Shown piece after piece: positions 35,869-47,084 of a DNA stretch of 64,000 nucleotides. The translations under genes were made by a program, and so were the position numbers. The DNA is from Sindora glabra (lineage: Eukaryota > Streptophyta > Magnoliopsida > Fabales > Fabaceae): assembly GCA_020226215.1 (NCBI GenBank), contig CM035227.1, positions 104,205,732 to 104,269,731 on the forward strand. Direction: 5' to 3'. Within the stretch, counting starts at the first letter, position 1. Each line of letters begins with the position of its first letter. The notes under the pieces are model-generated. The model was given only the letters and a program-made list of their open reading frames with translations, made no database searches and was not told where the DNA came from.

Positions 35869-37768
35869 CTAAGCAGGAACAGCGCTTGACAAGAAAGCCC
35901 GTCCGGGTTGACGACCTGCCAATGGTCCATGGCATCCAAGAAGCTGCAAAATAATGAGAAACAAACTATTTACGAGAATTGATTAAAAATACAAGCAGAG
36001 ATATACTCCAGAGAATTCTGACCTACTTGGAAGCAATCATTTTATAAATTCAAAATCTCTAGTTCAAATTTATGGGTAGATGAGCTCAGCATAAACAAGA
36101 AAGATAAGTCGTGTTAAGTATCACTTTCAACCACAGGCTAGAGACATGTAATTTCTTATTACCTTGGCATTCACACCATCAGGCACAATCCTATTCTCTT
36201 GCTTGTATTTCAGATAGTCAGAACGGCTGAACTTGGTGAACCCCCTGAAAGAACAATTTAAACAAGAAACTACTATTAAAACACAGAAGACCAGAATGTT
36301 AAAAGGTCTCTATGAAACGAGAGCTCACAAATCCTTCAATTAACAAGTCACAGAACCTAAACCAACTGATAGATTGAAAGTATTATTCTTGATTCAAATC
36401 ATGGCATCGTAGAACCTCTTAAAATGTCTCAAATTCATCCAATAAAACAATTAATCAAATGCAGCGAAGATAGCTACAAACACAATTAACATGTACCATT
36501 TCCTGCTGACAATGATCTTTTGACGACCAGGGAACTTAAACTTAGCACGGCGGAGAGCTTCTTGAGCATGATGGCTGTTGCTGTCCTTGCAGCGGACAGA
36601 AAGAAGAACCTGACCAATAGCAACTCTAGCACAGGTACCCTGGGGTTTTCCAAATGCACCTCTCATTCCTGTCTGAAGCCTATCAGCCCCAGCACATGAA
36701 AGCATCTTGTTGATCCTAAGAACATGGAATGGATGCACTCTAACTCTCAAGTGGAAAGCATCCTTGCCAGCAAACTTGGCCATATACTTGTTGCAAGCAA
36801 TACGAGCAGCTTCCAGTGCCTCACTGGAAACATTTTCTTTCTCCCAACTGACAAGGTGGACGCAGAAAGGAAACTCGTCAACACCTTTCTTCTTCATCCC
36901 AACATCATATATTCTAATCTTGGAATCAGGAACACCGCGGCAATACCGTGATTTTGGATATGGTTTGTTTTTTATTTGGCGATAACACCTTGCAGGTCCT
37001 ACAACAATAACATGGCATCATGAATGAAGCAATAAAAAAAACACACATTTCTCAATATATATGAATACAATAAATCTTGTATCACAGTACAGATTAATTA
37101 CTGAGATTCAGCCTCTAGCGTGTTACCAATGTTCATTTAATTTCATTATTAGAATAGAATTACTTGAATAAAAAATTCAAATACATGCATCCAAATGCAA
37201 ACTTACAAGATATACAACACTAATTCATAAACATCTAAATAAAACCTATAATAGACTTCTTATGGAGCAGCTAAAGCAACCCGGGTTGACATATTAATAA
37301 TAGACTTCATATTGAGCTTCCTTGTTCTTTCGAACAAATTATTCCAAAATTCAAAGCTACAATTTGTTTTTTGGGTTATAATTACCAGAAGATATATTAA
37401 TCTGGGTGTCCCTCAAATCCCAATTAAAATCCCCAGATCCAATGACAAATACAGATGAAAAACCCGTGAGACCGTATGCATTCATTTGAATCATTTCTAA
37501 GAAACAACAAATGATTATGGCAATGACCTATGAAAAATACATCAAGTTGATATCCTTCAAATCATACATACAGAATAAAATGTCACAAAGCCATACATTA
37601 CAATACGCCTTCATTTGAATCATTTCCATTGAAACAAAAACAAATAAATGATTACGGCAATTATTCATAAAAAATACATCCTTTTGATATCATAATCACA
37701 ATCATAATTCGATTAAACATGAAGGAAATATCAGATTTTCCTGAGAAAAACGGCTTACTCCTTCCCAT
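35869..37768 (-). CDS. RPL10: 60S ribosomal protein L10 (uL16), four exons
   Basis: Exons on the minus strand: 37768-37759 (10 bases: ATG GGA AGG A), 36998-36497, 36244-36163 and 35943-35869, giving 222 residues, normal for plant RPL10. The tiny first exon encodes only MGR plus one base, a common layout for plant ribosomal protein genes. Seen: ARCYRQIKNKPYPKS near the start, RVRVHPFHVLRINKMLSCAG, LQTGMRGAFGKPQGTCARV (the loop near the peptidyl-transferase centre), FPGRQKIIVSRKWGFTKF and the plant tail GPLAGRQPGRAFLSS. Known: uL16 completes the 60S subunit and organises the A-site region; Arabidopsis RPL10A is also a target of the receptor kinase NIK1. Promoter motifs upstream fit co-regulation with other ribosomal protein genes. 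A diverged direct duplication lies in intron 1. No defect seen. Confidence 0.98.
37479..37692. repeat. Diverged direct duplication in RPL10 intron 1
   Basis: The segment at about 37479-37555 (CATTCATTTGAATCATTTC ... AAAAATACATC ... TTGATATC) is repeated with changes at about 37609-37692. The offset is about 130 bases. It is a local intronic tandem duplication, not a mobile element. Confidence 0.6.
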
Positions 37769-37855
37769 GGCGGCGATCTTCCCTGAGTACGCGGCAAATT
37801 GCCTTAAGCGGAAGAATAAGCCAACCTCTCTCTACACTTAAATACTAGAAGTCTC

Positions 37856-37910
37856 TAGGGTTTTCTGGAAACGTGGGCCTATTCCTTTTGGTCTAAACTC
37901 TTAAGGCCCA
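37856..37910 (-). promoter_or_regulatory. RPL10 promoter motifs: telo-box and two site II elements
   Basis: On the gene's strand AAACCCTA (telo-box) is at 37863-37856, about 90 bases upstream of the ATG. Site II cores TGGGCC/GGCCCA are at 37874-37879 and 37905-37910. Known: telo-box next to site II is the standard arrangement in plant ribosomal protein and cell-growth promoters, bound by PUR-alpha/TRB-type and TCP factors. Confidence 0.75.
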
Positions 37911-38491
37911 AAAACTTGTTTCCTCAGCATTTTTCTTTTTTGCCGAAATACACGCTGGCCTTAGAACATCGATTTGAGCCATTTTGCATGATTTTATTCA
38001 TTTAAAAAAATTAGACAAAAAAAACAACGTCTTAACCAAAAAAATCAAGAATGTAAAAATTATAATTATAATTATAAATATAAGTTATATTTTAGTATTA
38101 AATTTAATTTAATATATTATTTTAAAGAATAAAATTAAATGAAATAATATTATAAAGAATCTCTTTCTTTATCTTAAAGATCTCCTCGTAAATCTTATTT
38201 AATTATGATCAAAATGATTTCGTACGAGACATTAATCCTAGGCTATGATTAGAAAATAATTTTATAATGTTATGTTAGCATCAAATGTTCCTATCACATA
38301 ATTATTTTATAAATATATTATTTTTTAATTTTTAACATCAAATTTAATTTTTATGTATTAAAATACATTAAAATATATTTTGTATCTAATTTTTTTAGAA
38401 AAATTAATAAGAGCTAGCACTAAGTTTAAAGTGGTAACACAAAAAACATTTTCTGTGATCACGATGCCACATTTACCAAACTTCAGCCAAG

Positions 38492-38949
38492 TAGAGGTGG
38501 CAATTTTCACAAGTCGGGTTCGGGTCGAGATGGGCATAACCCGAACCCGTTTATGCACAACCCAAACATGATCCGTTTAATAAACGAGTTAACCCAACAT
38601 GACTCGTTTATTAAACAGGTCAACCTAACACCGTCTAACCCGAATATACATAATATGCTTATAAAATAATAATACAATCCATTTAACCTGATCCGAACCT
38701 GTTTATCAACCTGTTTATATTAATTTTTTATTTTATATAAATTAATATTTAATAAATTTATATATTATATAACGGGTTAAACGGATTGACGAGTCGGGTT
38801 AACCCATTTAATAACCCGTGTAACTTAAACGAGTTTGAAATGGGTTGACTCGAACCTGATATAAAATTTATTCGGATCAGACGGGTCGACCCAATTAAGC
38901 TCAACCCAAACCCGTTTAACTCGTGTCGTGTCGAAAATTGCCACCCCTA
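38492..38949. mobile_element. hAT-superfamily non-autonomous element (458 bp) with perfect 8-bp target duplication
   Basis: The left terminus is TAGAGGTGGCAATTTTC, and the right terminus read inward is TAGGGGTGGCAATTTTCG. The flanks are identical 8-mers, CAGCCAAG at 38484-38491 and 38950-38957, the hallmark of hAT insertion. The interior is made of GGGTTCGGGTC / AACCCGAACCCG / GGGTCGACCC-type motifs. They are much richer in GC than the surroundings and have dyad symmetry, as in a very widespread plant hAT-derived family. No transposase frame. The intact duplication suggests a fairly recent insertion. Confidence 0.88.
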
Positions 38950-39716
38950 CAGCCAAGTTTCATAAGAAATGTTTTATCGTGCTATTTGAAACAACAATTT
39001 TTTAAACGAAAAAATGTAAGATTTTTTTCTTCTGTACAATTTTTTAATAATTTTATTACATTTTTTAAAATTTTAATATAGAATTGTATGATTTAACAAA
39101 TTAGTCATCTAAATTTGTTGTAAGTGAGGCTATAACATTTTATGTAATTATTACGTATAAATTTGATAAAAATCATATCTTCTTATGACAAGATTACAAT
39201 GTTTTATCATGTACAAAATTATAACCAAAACAAATAAGTTTGAAAACTGAAACAATGCCCCATTCTTGAGTGAATTAGGATTTTCGAGCAAAGACTTCTT
39301 GCAATTTTTTTTTAAATAAAATTTTACCACTTTTAAAAATTTTGTAATTTTTTTTAGAGTTTTCGTATATTTTTATGTTCAATGTATTACCTTTTGAATT
39401 GAAATTTGATCTAATATCAATATAAATTAGTTTTATATTATTATCTATTTATACATTACTATGTCAACAAAAGTTATTAAAACTCTTTTAATATTGTTAA
39501 AAATTATTAAGACTTAAAAGTTTAAATTTATTCCACTATGTAAGATATTTTATATTATTAGTAAATGAAAAAGAAGACATATCATTAAAAAATTATTATT
39601 ATTAAGAAATTTTAACAACATTAAAAGACATTTAATGGCTTTTTATTAATGTGGACATAACAACACACGGGGTGGGTGACTGTGTGAATGTTACACCCTC
39701 CTTAAAATATGATAAT

Positions 39717-39830
39717 CTCAAACTTATTTTGTGAAATGAATAATTAAAATACTTGATATGTTATTTTTTAAAATAAAAGTGATTTATGTATGAGAAAATA
39801 CTCAAACTTATTTTGTGAAATGAATAATTA
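39717..39830. repeat. 30-bp direct repeat, two exact copies
   Basis: CTCAAACTTATTTTGTGAAA followed by TGAATAATTA occurs at 39717-39746 and again at 39801-39830, 84 bases apart. Cause unknown, probably a local duplication. Confidence 0.85.
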
Positions 39831-40246
39831 TTTTTTAAAATAATTATTTTATTTTATTTTATCCAATCAAATATATTATAAGTGTATTCCAATGTATTTA
39901 TATTTTTATATTTTAAAAAATTATCCTAAAAAATTATTTTTAATTTTTTATTTTAAAAATTATTTTTGAATTAAAGAAAGATATATATTAAAAGTATTTG
40001 GCATTACAAATAAAAATGTTTTATGTAATTATAAAATTGATATTAATAATAAAAATAATTTTAAATATAAAAATTATTTTTTAAATTACATATTTGGAGG
40101 AAAATTTTTAAAAATAAGTTTAAAACAAAATTTTCTATTTTTAAAAATAAAAATAAAAATTATTTTGAAAGAAAATAAACAAATGGATCCTGAATTCCTA
40201 AGCCACACGTCTCATGGTTTCTTTTGACACGTCTCAAGCTATTCCC

Positions 40247-40254
40247 TGACGTGG
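40247..40254 (+). promoter_or_regulatory. ACGT-core box (TGACGTGG) in glyoxalase II promoter
   Basis: TGACGTGG lies about 150 bases upstream of the glyoxalase II ATG. ACACGTCT-type boxes lie at about 40206 and 40228, and a perfect 12-bp palindrome AGCCTCGAGGCT at 40268-40279. ACGT-core boxes bind bZIP factors in ABA and stress responses, consistent with the stress-linked glyoxalase pathway, but no expression data are available. Confidence 0.4.
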
Positions 40255-40403
40255 CAATCTAGCTTCGAGCCTCGAGGCTAGCTTTCTCTTCTGCAGGCGA
40301 ACGCATATTCGCTCTCACCGAGCCATCACAACACTCACCAGAACAAACCCGAAGGATCTTCGTCACTGATTCTCCCTCATTCAACACCTTATTCACAAAA
40401 AAG

Positions 40404-43400
40404 ATGAAAATTTTGCACGTTCCATGCCTGGAAGACAATTATTCCTACCTGTGAGTACCTTTCAAATTTAATTCAAGTCTTCTTTTTATTTTGTGGGTGT
40501 GGTGAAATTTGATTTGGAAGTTTTCGAAGTGCACATTCTTCTTTTGTTGTTATCCAAATCCTTAATTTGGGATTGCAGGATCGTCGACGAGACTACCAAA
40601 GAAGGTGCAGTAGTGGATCCAGTTGAGCCAGAGAAGATTCTCGAAGAAGCTAATTTACAGGGCGTCAATCTCAAGCTCGTCCTTACCACTCACCATCACT
40701 GGTATTAGAATTGCCTTGTACCCCTTTTTTTTCGTTCCTTATAGTTATAAACAGTTGACCACAGTTTCTGCTAATGTTTTCAGTTATTGTTATTTTCTTG
40801 GTTTTTTTAGTTTTCACACTACTCAAGTTTAGAATAGCGATTAATATGTAACACCCAATGAACTTGGGAATCTTGGATTAAGGCTTCATTAAAGTTGGCT
40901 ACAATAAAAATCTTCTTGCTAGAAATTGCAGTTAATAAGGTCGACTCTAGGAATTGGTCTGGATTGTATAATGGTCTGAAGGTTGGTAAAGCATACAAGG
41001 TGCCGGCAGTAATAATTTTCCGGAAGCATTTTATTCTCTGCTACAAGTTTAAATTTGATATTAAAGAGGTCATTTTAGGGGCTTTATATTGTAAGATCTG
41101 GGCTGTCACGGAGTAGCTGTTAGTCATTTTTCTTAGTTACTCTGCTGGGTGTTAACTGTTTAATTTTGAGGAAGATATGTGATTTTGCTGGCTCACCAAA
41201 CTATGCATCTCTAATAAATGAGATCAGAAGCTAGGTGGATTCTGTGAATTTATAGTACTTTTGTTATCACGTGACAGGGATCATGCTGGTGGAAATGAAA
41301 AGATCAAGCAACTAGTGCCCGGAATCAAGGTATACGGTGGTTCAGTTGACAATGTGAAGGGTTGCACTGATAAAGTTGAAAATGGTGATAAGGTGTCTCT
41401 TGGAGCTGACATCAATATTTTGTCCCTTCACACCCCCTGGTACTGTCCATTGAACTACTTGATGGCCTGTTATTGCTGGTCTCCTTCCCCCAACCCAACT
41501 AAATATTTGGGCTGTATTGCGCTGCATTTCTAGAGTAAATCTGTATTGTTTTTGTTTTTGGTTTTTCGTTCATGTCTAATAAATGAGGCTACGAGAAGAG
41601 GCTAGTTCTCTTGTTGTATCTCGTTGATAGTGGGCCGTGCTTGATGAAATATTAAAAACCATTGGCTTGCTAACTGCTAGGCTGTACTGCATTTCTAGAC
41701 TAGGAATTTATTTTTCTGTTTTCCTGTACATTTCAAATGAAATGAAAAAGGCTAACTGCCTATTGCATCTTGTTCAAAGTGTAGAATGCTGGATGATAAA
41801 AGAAATCAGCTTGCCAACATCTTTGCATGATATTTGACTGAAGAATATTGCAATCTAGCGAATATACTTCAGTATTGGACTAAAAGGATCATAAAATTTT
41901 GTCAGTTTTGTGCTGGAGTTGTGCATTGCTTGCTAAAATTTGATCTTTCGATTTCTGTCATTCTTCTGTTGGAGGTTCTTGCTTACAGCTTTGCTTTTGT
42001 AAAACCAAAAGATGCATCAAATTATGTGAAATGCCAATGGCATCTAAAGACATCACTGTTCTCTATTGGTCTTACCAATTTCTTAAATTGTTGTGTTTTT
42101 GCTTGATGCTTATTGCTTTGTCTAGTGGTTCACCCTTTCTTTCACTATCTCTTGAAATGCATTTTTGCTCTCTTACATTAACATAAACCTATTTGACCTG
42201 CTCAGCCACACCAAGGGTCACATAAGTTATTACGTTACTGGCAAACAGGATGAGAACCCAGCAGTTTTTACTGGGGATACATTGGTGAGCTGACTAATCA
42301 ATCCTTTTTTTCTCTTCTTTTGTTTTTTTTTTTTATGAGTGTTCATAAATCATGTAACAATTTATTCTTATAGCTATTCCCAGTACTTGGAGTTCAGTTA
42401 TGTGATTATCTCTGTTTAATCTTCTTGTGTACGCAGTTTTGTCATATGTATATGTCAATTATGAAGTGGCCTTCCTATTAAATCTATGGCTTTGTTTTTT
42501 TTGGGCAGTTCATTGCTGGCTGTGGCAAATTTTTCGAAGGAACTGCAGAACAGATGTATCAATCACTTTGTGTAACGTTAGGATCATTGCCAAAGCCAAC
42601 CCACGTTTACTGTGGCCATGAGGTAATATAACACTGAAGTGATTGCTTTCCTTTTTATTAGTTGTCTGAAAAACATTCACAATTTTCTCTGATTAGTTAA
42701 GATAAAGATTGGGGTTGATCCACCCAGCTGTTCTATTAGTCAGTAACAGTTCATGCATGATTTTATCAGGTAAAACCTTTAGAGTTTTTAAAATACAAAA
42801 GATTGAATAATTTTTTCCCCTTATTTCTCATAAGTTTTGTGAAGAATAAGTTTGTTGAAGAAACTCTCTGGATTTACCAATAATAGAGTTAGAGTTCAAA
42901 ATCATTTGGAGGTCGATGAGGATGCATAGTGGCTATATTCTCTATCTAGATGAGTTGACAAGATGTTTGCATGTTCCAGATCTTTGCTTTTTAGATCAAT
43001 CAGTACATCTCCAAATAAATATCTTGGGCTAATTACATGCTTGGTATATGAAAGGGGTAGCAAATTTAGGCTTATTTTCCCAGGTAAGATTGGTATACAT
43101 CTTGCAGAGACAAGTAAGATAGATAAAAAAGGGGGGGGGGGGGCTAATGGAACAAAGAGCGAGGATAAATTTCAGGCTAAAAAGTAGGTTCATTGTGTAT
43201 TTATGAATTCCCTTTTTCAACTTTATATGCTGGACTAATTTTATCAATTTGCTTGGATTGAAGACTTGGATTTTCAAGTTTATGTTACAAAAATCCTCAA
43301 TCTTGATAATGGCAATTCAGCTGATTTTTATTCTTATATTTAGAATGCTTTAGGTCTTGAGATATTTACGAGCCATTTTCACAGTTAATGACTACAATAT

Positions 43401-44123
43401 ATTTACGAGTCATCTGCACAGTTAATGACTACAATATTGGTAAATTGCCTTGAATATGCCATTGCAAGGGTTCATAATAAAGTTGATTTGTCCAGATTTT
43501 GTTCTCTGATTTTATTGAAAATGTCAAGTTTCTCATTCTATATGATTTTGATAATGCAATTTGGGGCATCCAACACAATTGAAGATAGGTAATGAAAAAT
43601 CTTACATTATTTCACTATAATTTTTGACTTAGTGCTATCAGTTCAAGGTACTCTCTTCTATCCAAAAAGGTTTTAAGGTATTCTCACAAGAATAACTCAA
43701 CTGAAATTGGAATTCTTTTATGTCCAGTACTCAGTGAAGAATTTGCAATTTGCCTTGACAATTGAACCAGACAATTTGAAGATACAGCAAAAATTTGCAT
43801 GGGCTCAGAATCAGCGGAAAGCTGGCCAACCCACCATCCCCTCAACCATTGAGGAAGAGATGGAAACCAACCCATTCATGAGGGTTGATCTACCTGAGCT
43901 TCAGGTTTGTCACCTCACCAACTCCAACACTACCTTCAAAAAGTCTCCCTTTGAAAATTTTGCACATGTTTAGAAGATTGCCACTGGTGGCTGTTTTTTG
44001 TTTCTTGGGCTTCCTCTGTAGCGTTTCCTGAAATCTCTGTCTTTTCAGGAGAGGGTGGGTTGCAAGTCTCCGGTTGAAGCTTTAAGAGAGATAAGAAAGA
44101 GGAAAGACAACTGGAGGGGCTAA
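40404..44123 (+). CDS. GLX2: Hydroxyacylglutathione hydrolase (glyoxalase II), cytosolic type, seven exons
   Basis: Exons: 40404-40450, 40579-40701, 41278-41439, 42206-42284, 42509-42622, 43728-43904 and 44049-44123. All keep frame and give 258 residues, the length of cytosolic glyoxalase II. Known: it hydrolyses S-lactoylglutathione to D-lactate and glutathione, the second step of methylglyoxal detoxification. Seen: start MKILHVPCLEDNYSYL without a transit peptide; the metallo-beta-lactamase motif THHHWDHAGG with all metal ligands; the later ligands His in CHTKGHISYY, Asp in FTGDTLF and His in YCGHEYSVKN; and the C-terminal substrate region ending REIRKRKDNWRG. The Cys before HTKGH is split across an intron (TG/C). 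No defect. The absence of a presequence argues for the cytosol, unlike the mitochondrial GLX2 forms. Confidence 0.97.
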
Positions 44124-46620
44124 TGTACTCGCGCCTATAAGAAAAGTGTTTATGCAAGAACTTGATCCCTCAAAAATTTCAAAAAATTTGACTCTGTAAA
44201 TTTGGGTGGGAAATATACATGAAACGCTTTCTAAAAGAGGAGAGTGACCCATGATTCATGTGCAAAAAATCTGTGTTCCTCTCACTCTTAAATTTACACT
44301 ATAAATTTTCTTGGGAAATTGAGGTGGTCATGATACATTATGTGGATTGTGTAACGTCTCTGTGTTGACCGAAATTGCAGTTTCAGATGTTTTGTCATGT
44401 TACTAGCATGGATTGTGAGTGTGTTGGATTGTGATGTATTTCATTCATGTCATTTGCCTGTGAACTTGAAATAAGATCATTTCACGTCTGTGATTGCAAA
44501 GTAACTTTCCTTGTCCTCAAAGTTTAGATGGAGACTGTTAGTTGAACATGGCATTATGTATTGATTGACATTCATTATAAGGGAAATCAATAACTAAACT
44601 GATTTTTTATAATTAAATTAGATAAATCTAAATCAGTTGTATCAGCAGGTAAGTGGTAATTTATAAGATAAAATACCAATTTTTTAAATTATAAATAAAA
44701 GTGTATTTGTCGTTTTTTCATTATTAAAAAAAAAATTATGTAATTGGGATTTTGCATAGTCCCCCCCCTGTTACTACCTATGTGGCTGGGAATATATTGG
44801 CCTGGATTACTGCTGTGCTGTTGTTTGTATATTTAAAAGAAGACAAATTTTATTTTAATTCTCAAATATTAATTTAATTTTTGAAGTTTTAAATTCAAGT
44901 AAAATTGTAATTTCTGTTTTGTACAATTAATATTTATGAGAAGGATTAAAATTTTATTTATATTTAAAACTTTGAAATTTAATTAATACAAGTTAAATAT
45001 TTGCAAAATGAAAATAGAATTTTAATTTAAAAAATGGGAATTACTTTTATAATTCTTTTAAAATAATTCATGTTTACAATTATATTAAAATTTACAGAAA
45101 AAATGAAAAAATTGAATATGATTATATTAAAATTTTTAAAATAAAGGGAAGTTAATTCATGTTTTTAAAATAAAAAATGTGAATGTAATTATATTAAAAT
45201 TTACAGAAAAAAATTGGGATGACCGGACAACGTTGGCGTGGTGCAAAGGCAAACATTGTGTGAAAGCGCATGTCGCGGTCAGCGAACGCGGACCGGCGGT
45301 GCCTTCGATGTCCGCTATCAATTAATTGTTTTCCTAGGCGCTTGATTTTTCTTTTGAATAATTCAACCAAGCATTAAATTTTAAATAAAATTTAATATAC
45401 AAATGAATTGATTTTATTAATAAATTATTAATTCATAAATTAAGATTTTTATTTAAAAATTATAAAATTTAATATAAATTATTTTTTGTCTTTTGATCTA
45501 TCTATCCTAACTCATAAAATAAATTAAAGGTGATATTTAATTTGTACGAGAAAGCTGACCTTGCACAGGTTCCTCCATTCATGTCATCGAGCCACCAACT
45601 ACTTCATATAATTTAAGAAGATTGCCATTTTCAAAATAGAGATTTCATCGTTGTGTTACATAATTATTACCGATTATCTAAACGTGTCAGCCAATAGAAG
45701 AATCCAATGATTAAAAACCTATCTAGTGCTCGCGTAATCACCAATTTCTTGGCCTAGACTGTAAGAAATTGCTTGGTCATTTTTTGTTTTAAGGTTAGTA
45801 TCACTATTAAAAAACGGTCATGGGTAGTACTTGATTGTTTATGAAACTTTTATTTGATACAAATGACATATTTTTCAATGAATTAAGATGAGAACACATC
45901 AATTGATACCATTTAAATTAAGTGCAATATAATATTATTTGAAACTTTATCTAATTTCACATTTTAAATTTGATTATAGGACTATATATTTATATATTTA
46001 ATGAGTTAATTATTTTTATGATTAAAAAGATTGATAAAACACTTTAATAGAATATTATTTAAATGAAAAATATATTAATTTTGAATAGATTTTCTATCAA
46101 TAATTAGAATTCAAAATTTGAAAATAATTCTTGAAAAAGGAGGGATTTGTTGACGCCAAAAGGAATACTAATTCGTGAAGCTTGTTTGCAATATCATATA
46201 ACACCGTTGAATTATTAATTATAGAAAAATAAAAATGAATCACTAGAAAACATTTGGAACAAAATTTATATTTTTTATTTGATAATTATCACTCATATCT
46301 TAAAAAAATTAAAATTTGTAAATTTTGTGTTTGATTTTTATCTTTTCATAAAAACTTTTTCTTATAAGTGCTAGCTCCTCAATAATTAATTATGATGATA
46401 ATAAACTTAACAAAAATAGTACTAAAACATAATAGATTAAATAGTAAATAGAAAAAAGAAGAAACATTAAAGAAAAGGTCATAGGTGTAGCAAAAAAATC
46501 AGCAGAAACGGCGAAAGGAAGGAAAAGAGCCAGAAAGTGTCCGTTCAAACGCGTTTCCTCATCGTCCACCTTGCCACCTCCATAACTCCAATAATTATTC
46601 TCTCACACGCGCAGAGACAC
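44124..46620. other. Intergenic region between glyoxalase II and the RING ligase gene
   Basis: The start should be the glyoxalase II 3' UTR (to about 44500). The rest is AT-rich with no coding segment. A sharply GC-rich island of about 100 bases with several CG dinucleotides sits at 45217-45316. The end (46500-46680) is the CT/CA-rich promoter and leader of the next gene. Confidence 0.55.
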
Positions 46621-46804
46621 GAACCCGAAAACCAGAAACAAAAACCGAAAGCTTAGATCGTTTAGCTCCCTGACTTTGACTTTTCTCCTCTTCCATCATT
46701 TTCTTCATGCTTCTCTTTCTGCTTCAGCTGAAATCTTCTTCTGGGCACTTAGTTCTGTAGCTTATCACGTCAATGCGTCTATTTTCCATTGTTTAATCCA
46801 TCAG

Positions 46805-47078
46805 GTAATGTGCCTCTATTCATTTATTGCGTCTTTGTATCTGTTCCGTTTGTTTGATTCCTTGTTTTGGAGGCTTAACGTTGTTTTCTCTCTTTTTCTC
46901 ACCATAGAATCAATTGTCCCTCCCGGATTGAAAACAAAGAATAGAAAAAAGGAATTGTTTTTCTTTGTACGCGATCATTTGAGAGAAGACCTATATATAG
47001 ATAATAAGAGAAAATTGTCAAACTAGAGAAGACATCGTACAGGGGGTTAAGGTGAAGATTAGGGTTTTAATTTTGCAG
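46805..47078 (+). other. Probable 5' UTR intron of the RNFT-like gene
   Basis: TCAG/GTAATG at 46804-46805 is a good donor and TTTTGCAG/CA ending at 47078 a good acceptor, six bases before the ATG. The segment is T-rich, as plant introns are, and contains a telo-like TTAGGGTTTT near its end. Inferred from sequence only. Confidence 0.5.
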
Positions 47079-47084
47079 CAAGAG

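Larger units (their letters stand above)
37911..40403. other. Divergent intergenic region between RPL10 and glyoxalase II
   Basis: Apart from the hAT element at 38492-38949, a 30-bp direct repeat and ACGT-type boxes near 40250, this is AT-rich DNA without a gene. The last 210 bases are GC-richer and should contain the glyoxalase II promoter and leader. The frame at 38358-38571 lies across the transposon edge and is not a gene. Confidence 0.6.

Noticed and set aside
38358..38571. Short frames on both strands across the hAT element edge
   Set aside because: They span the transposon border and have no similarity to transposase.
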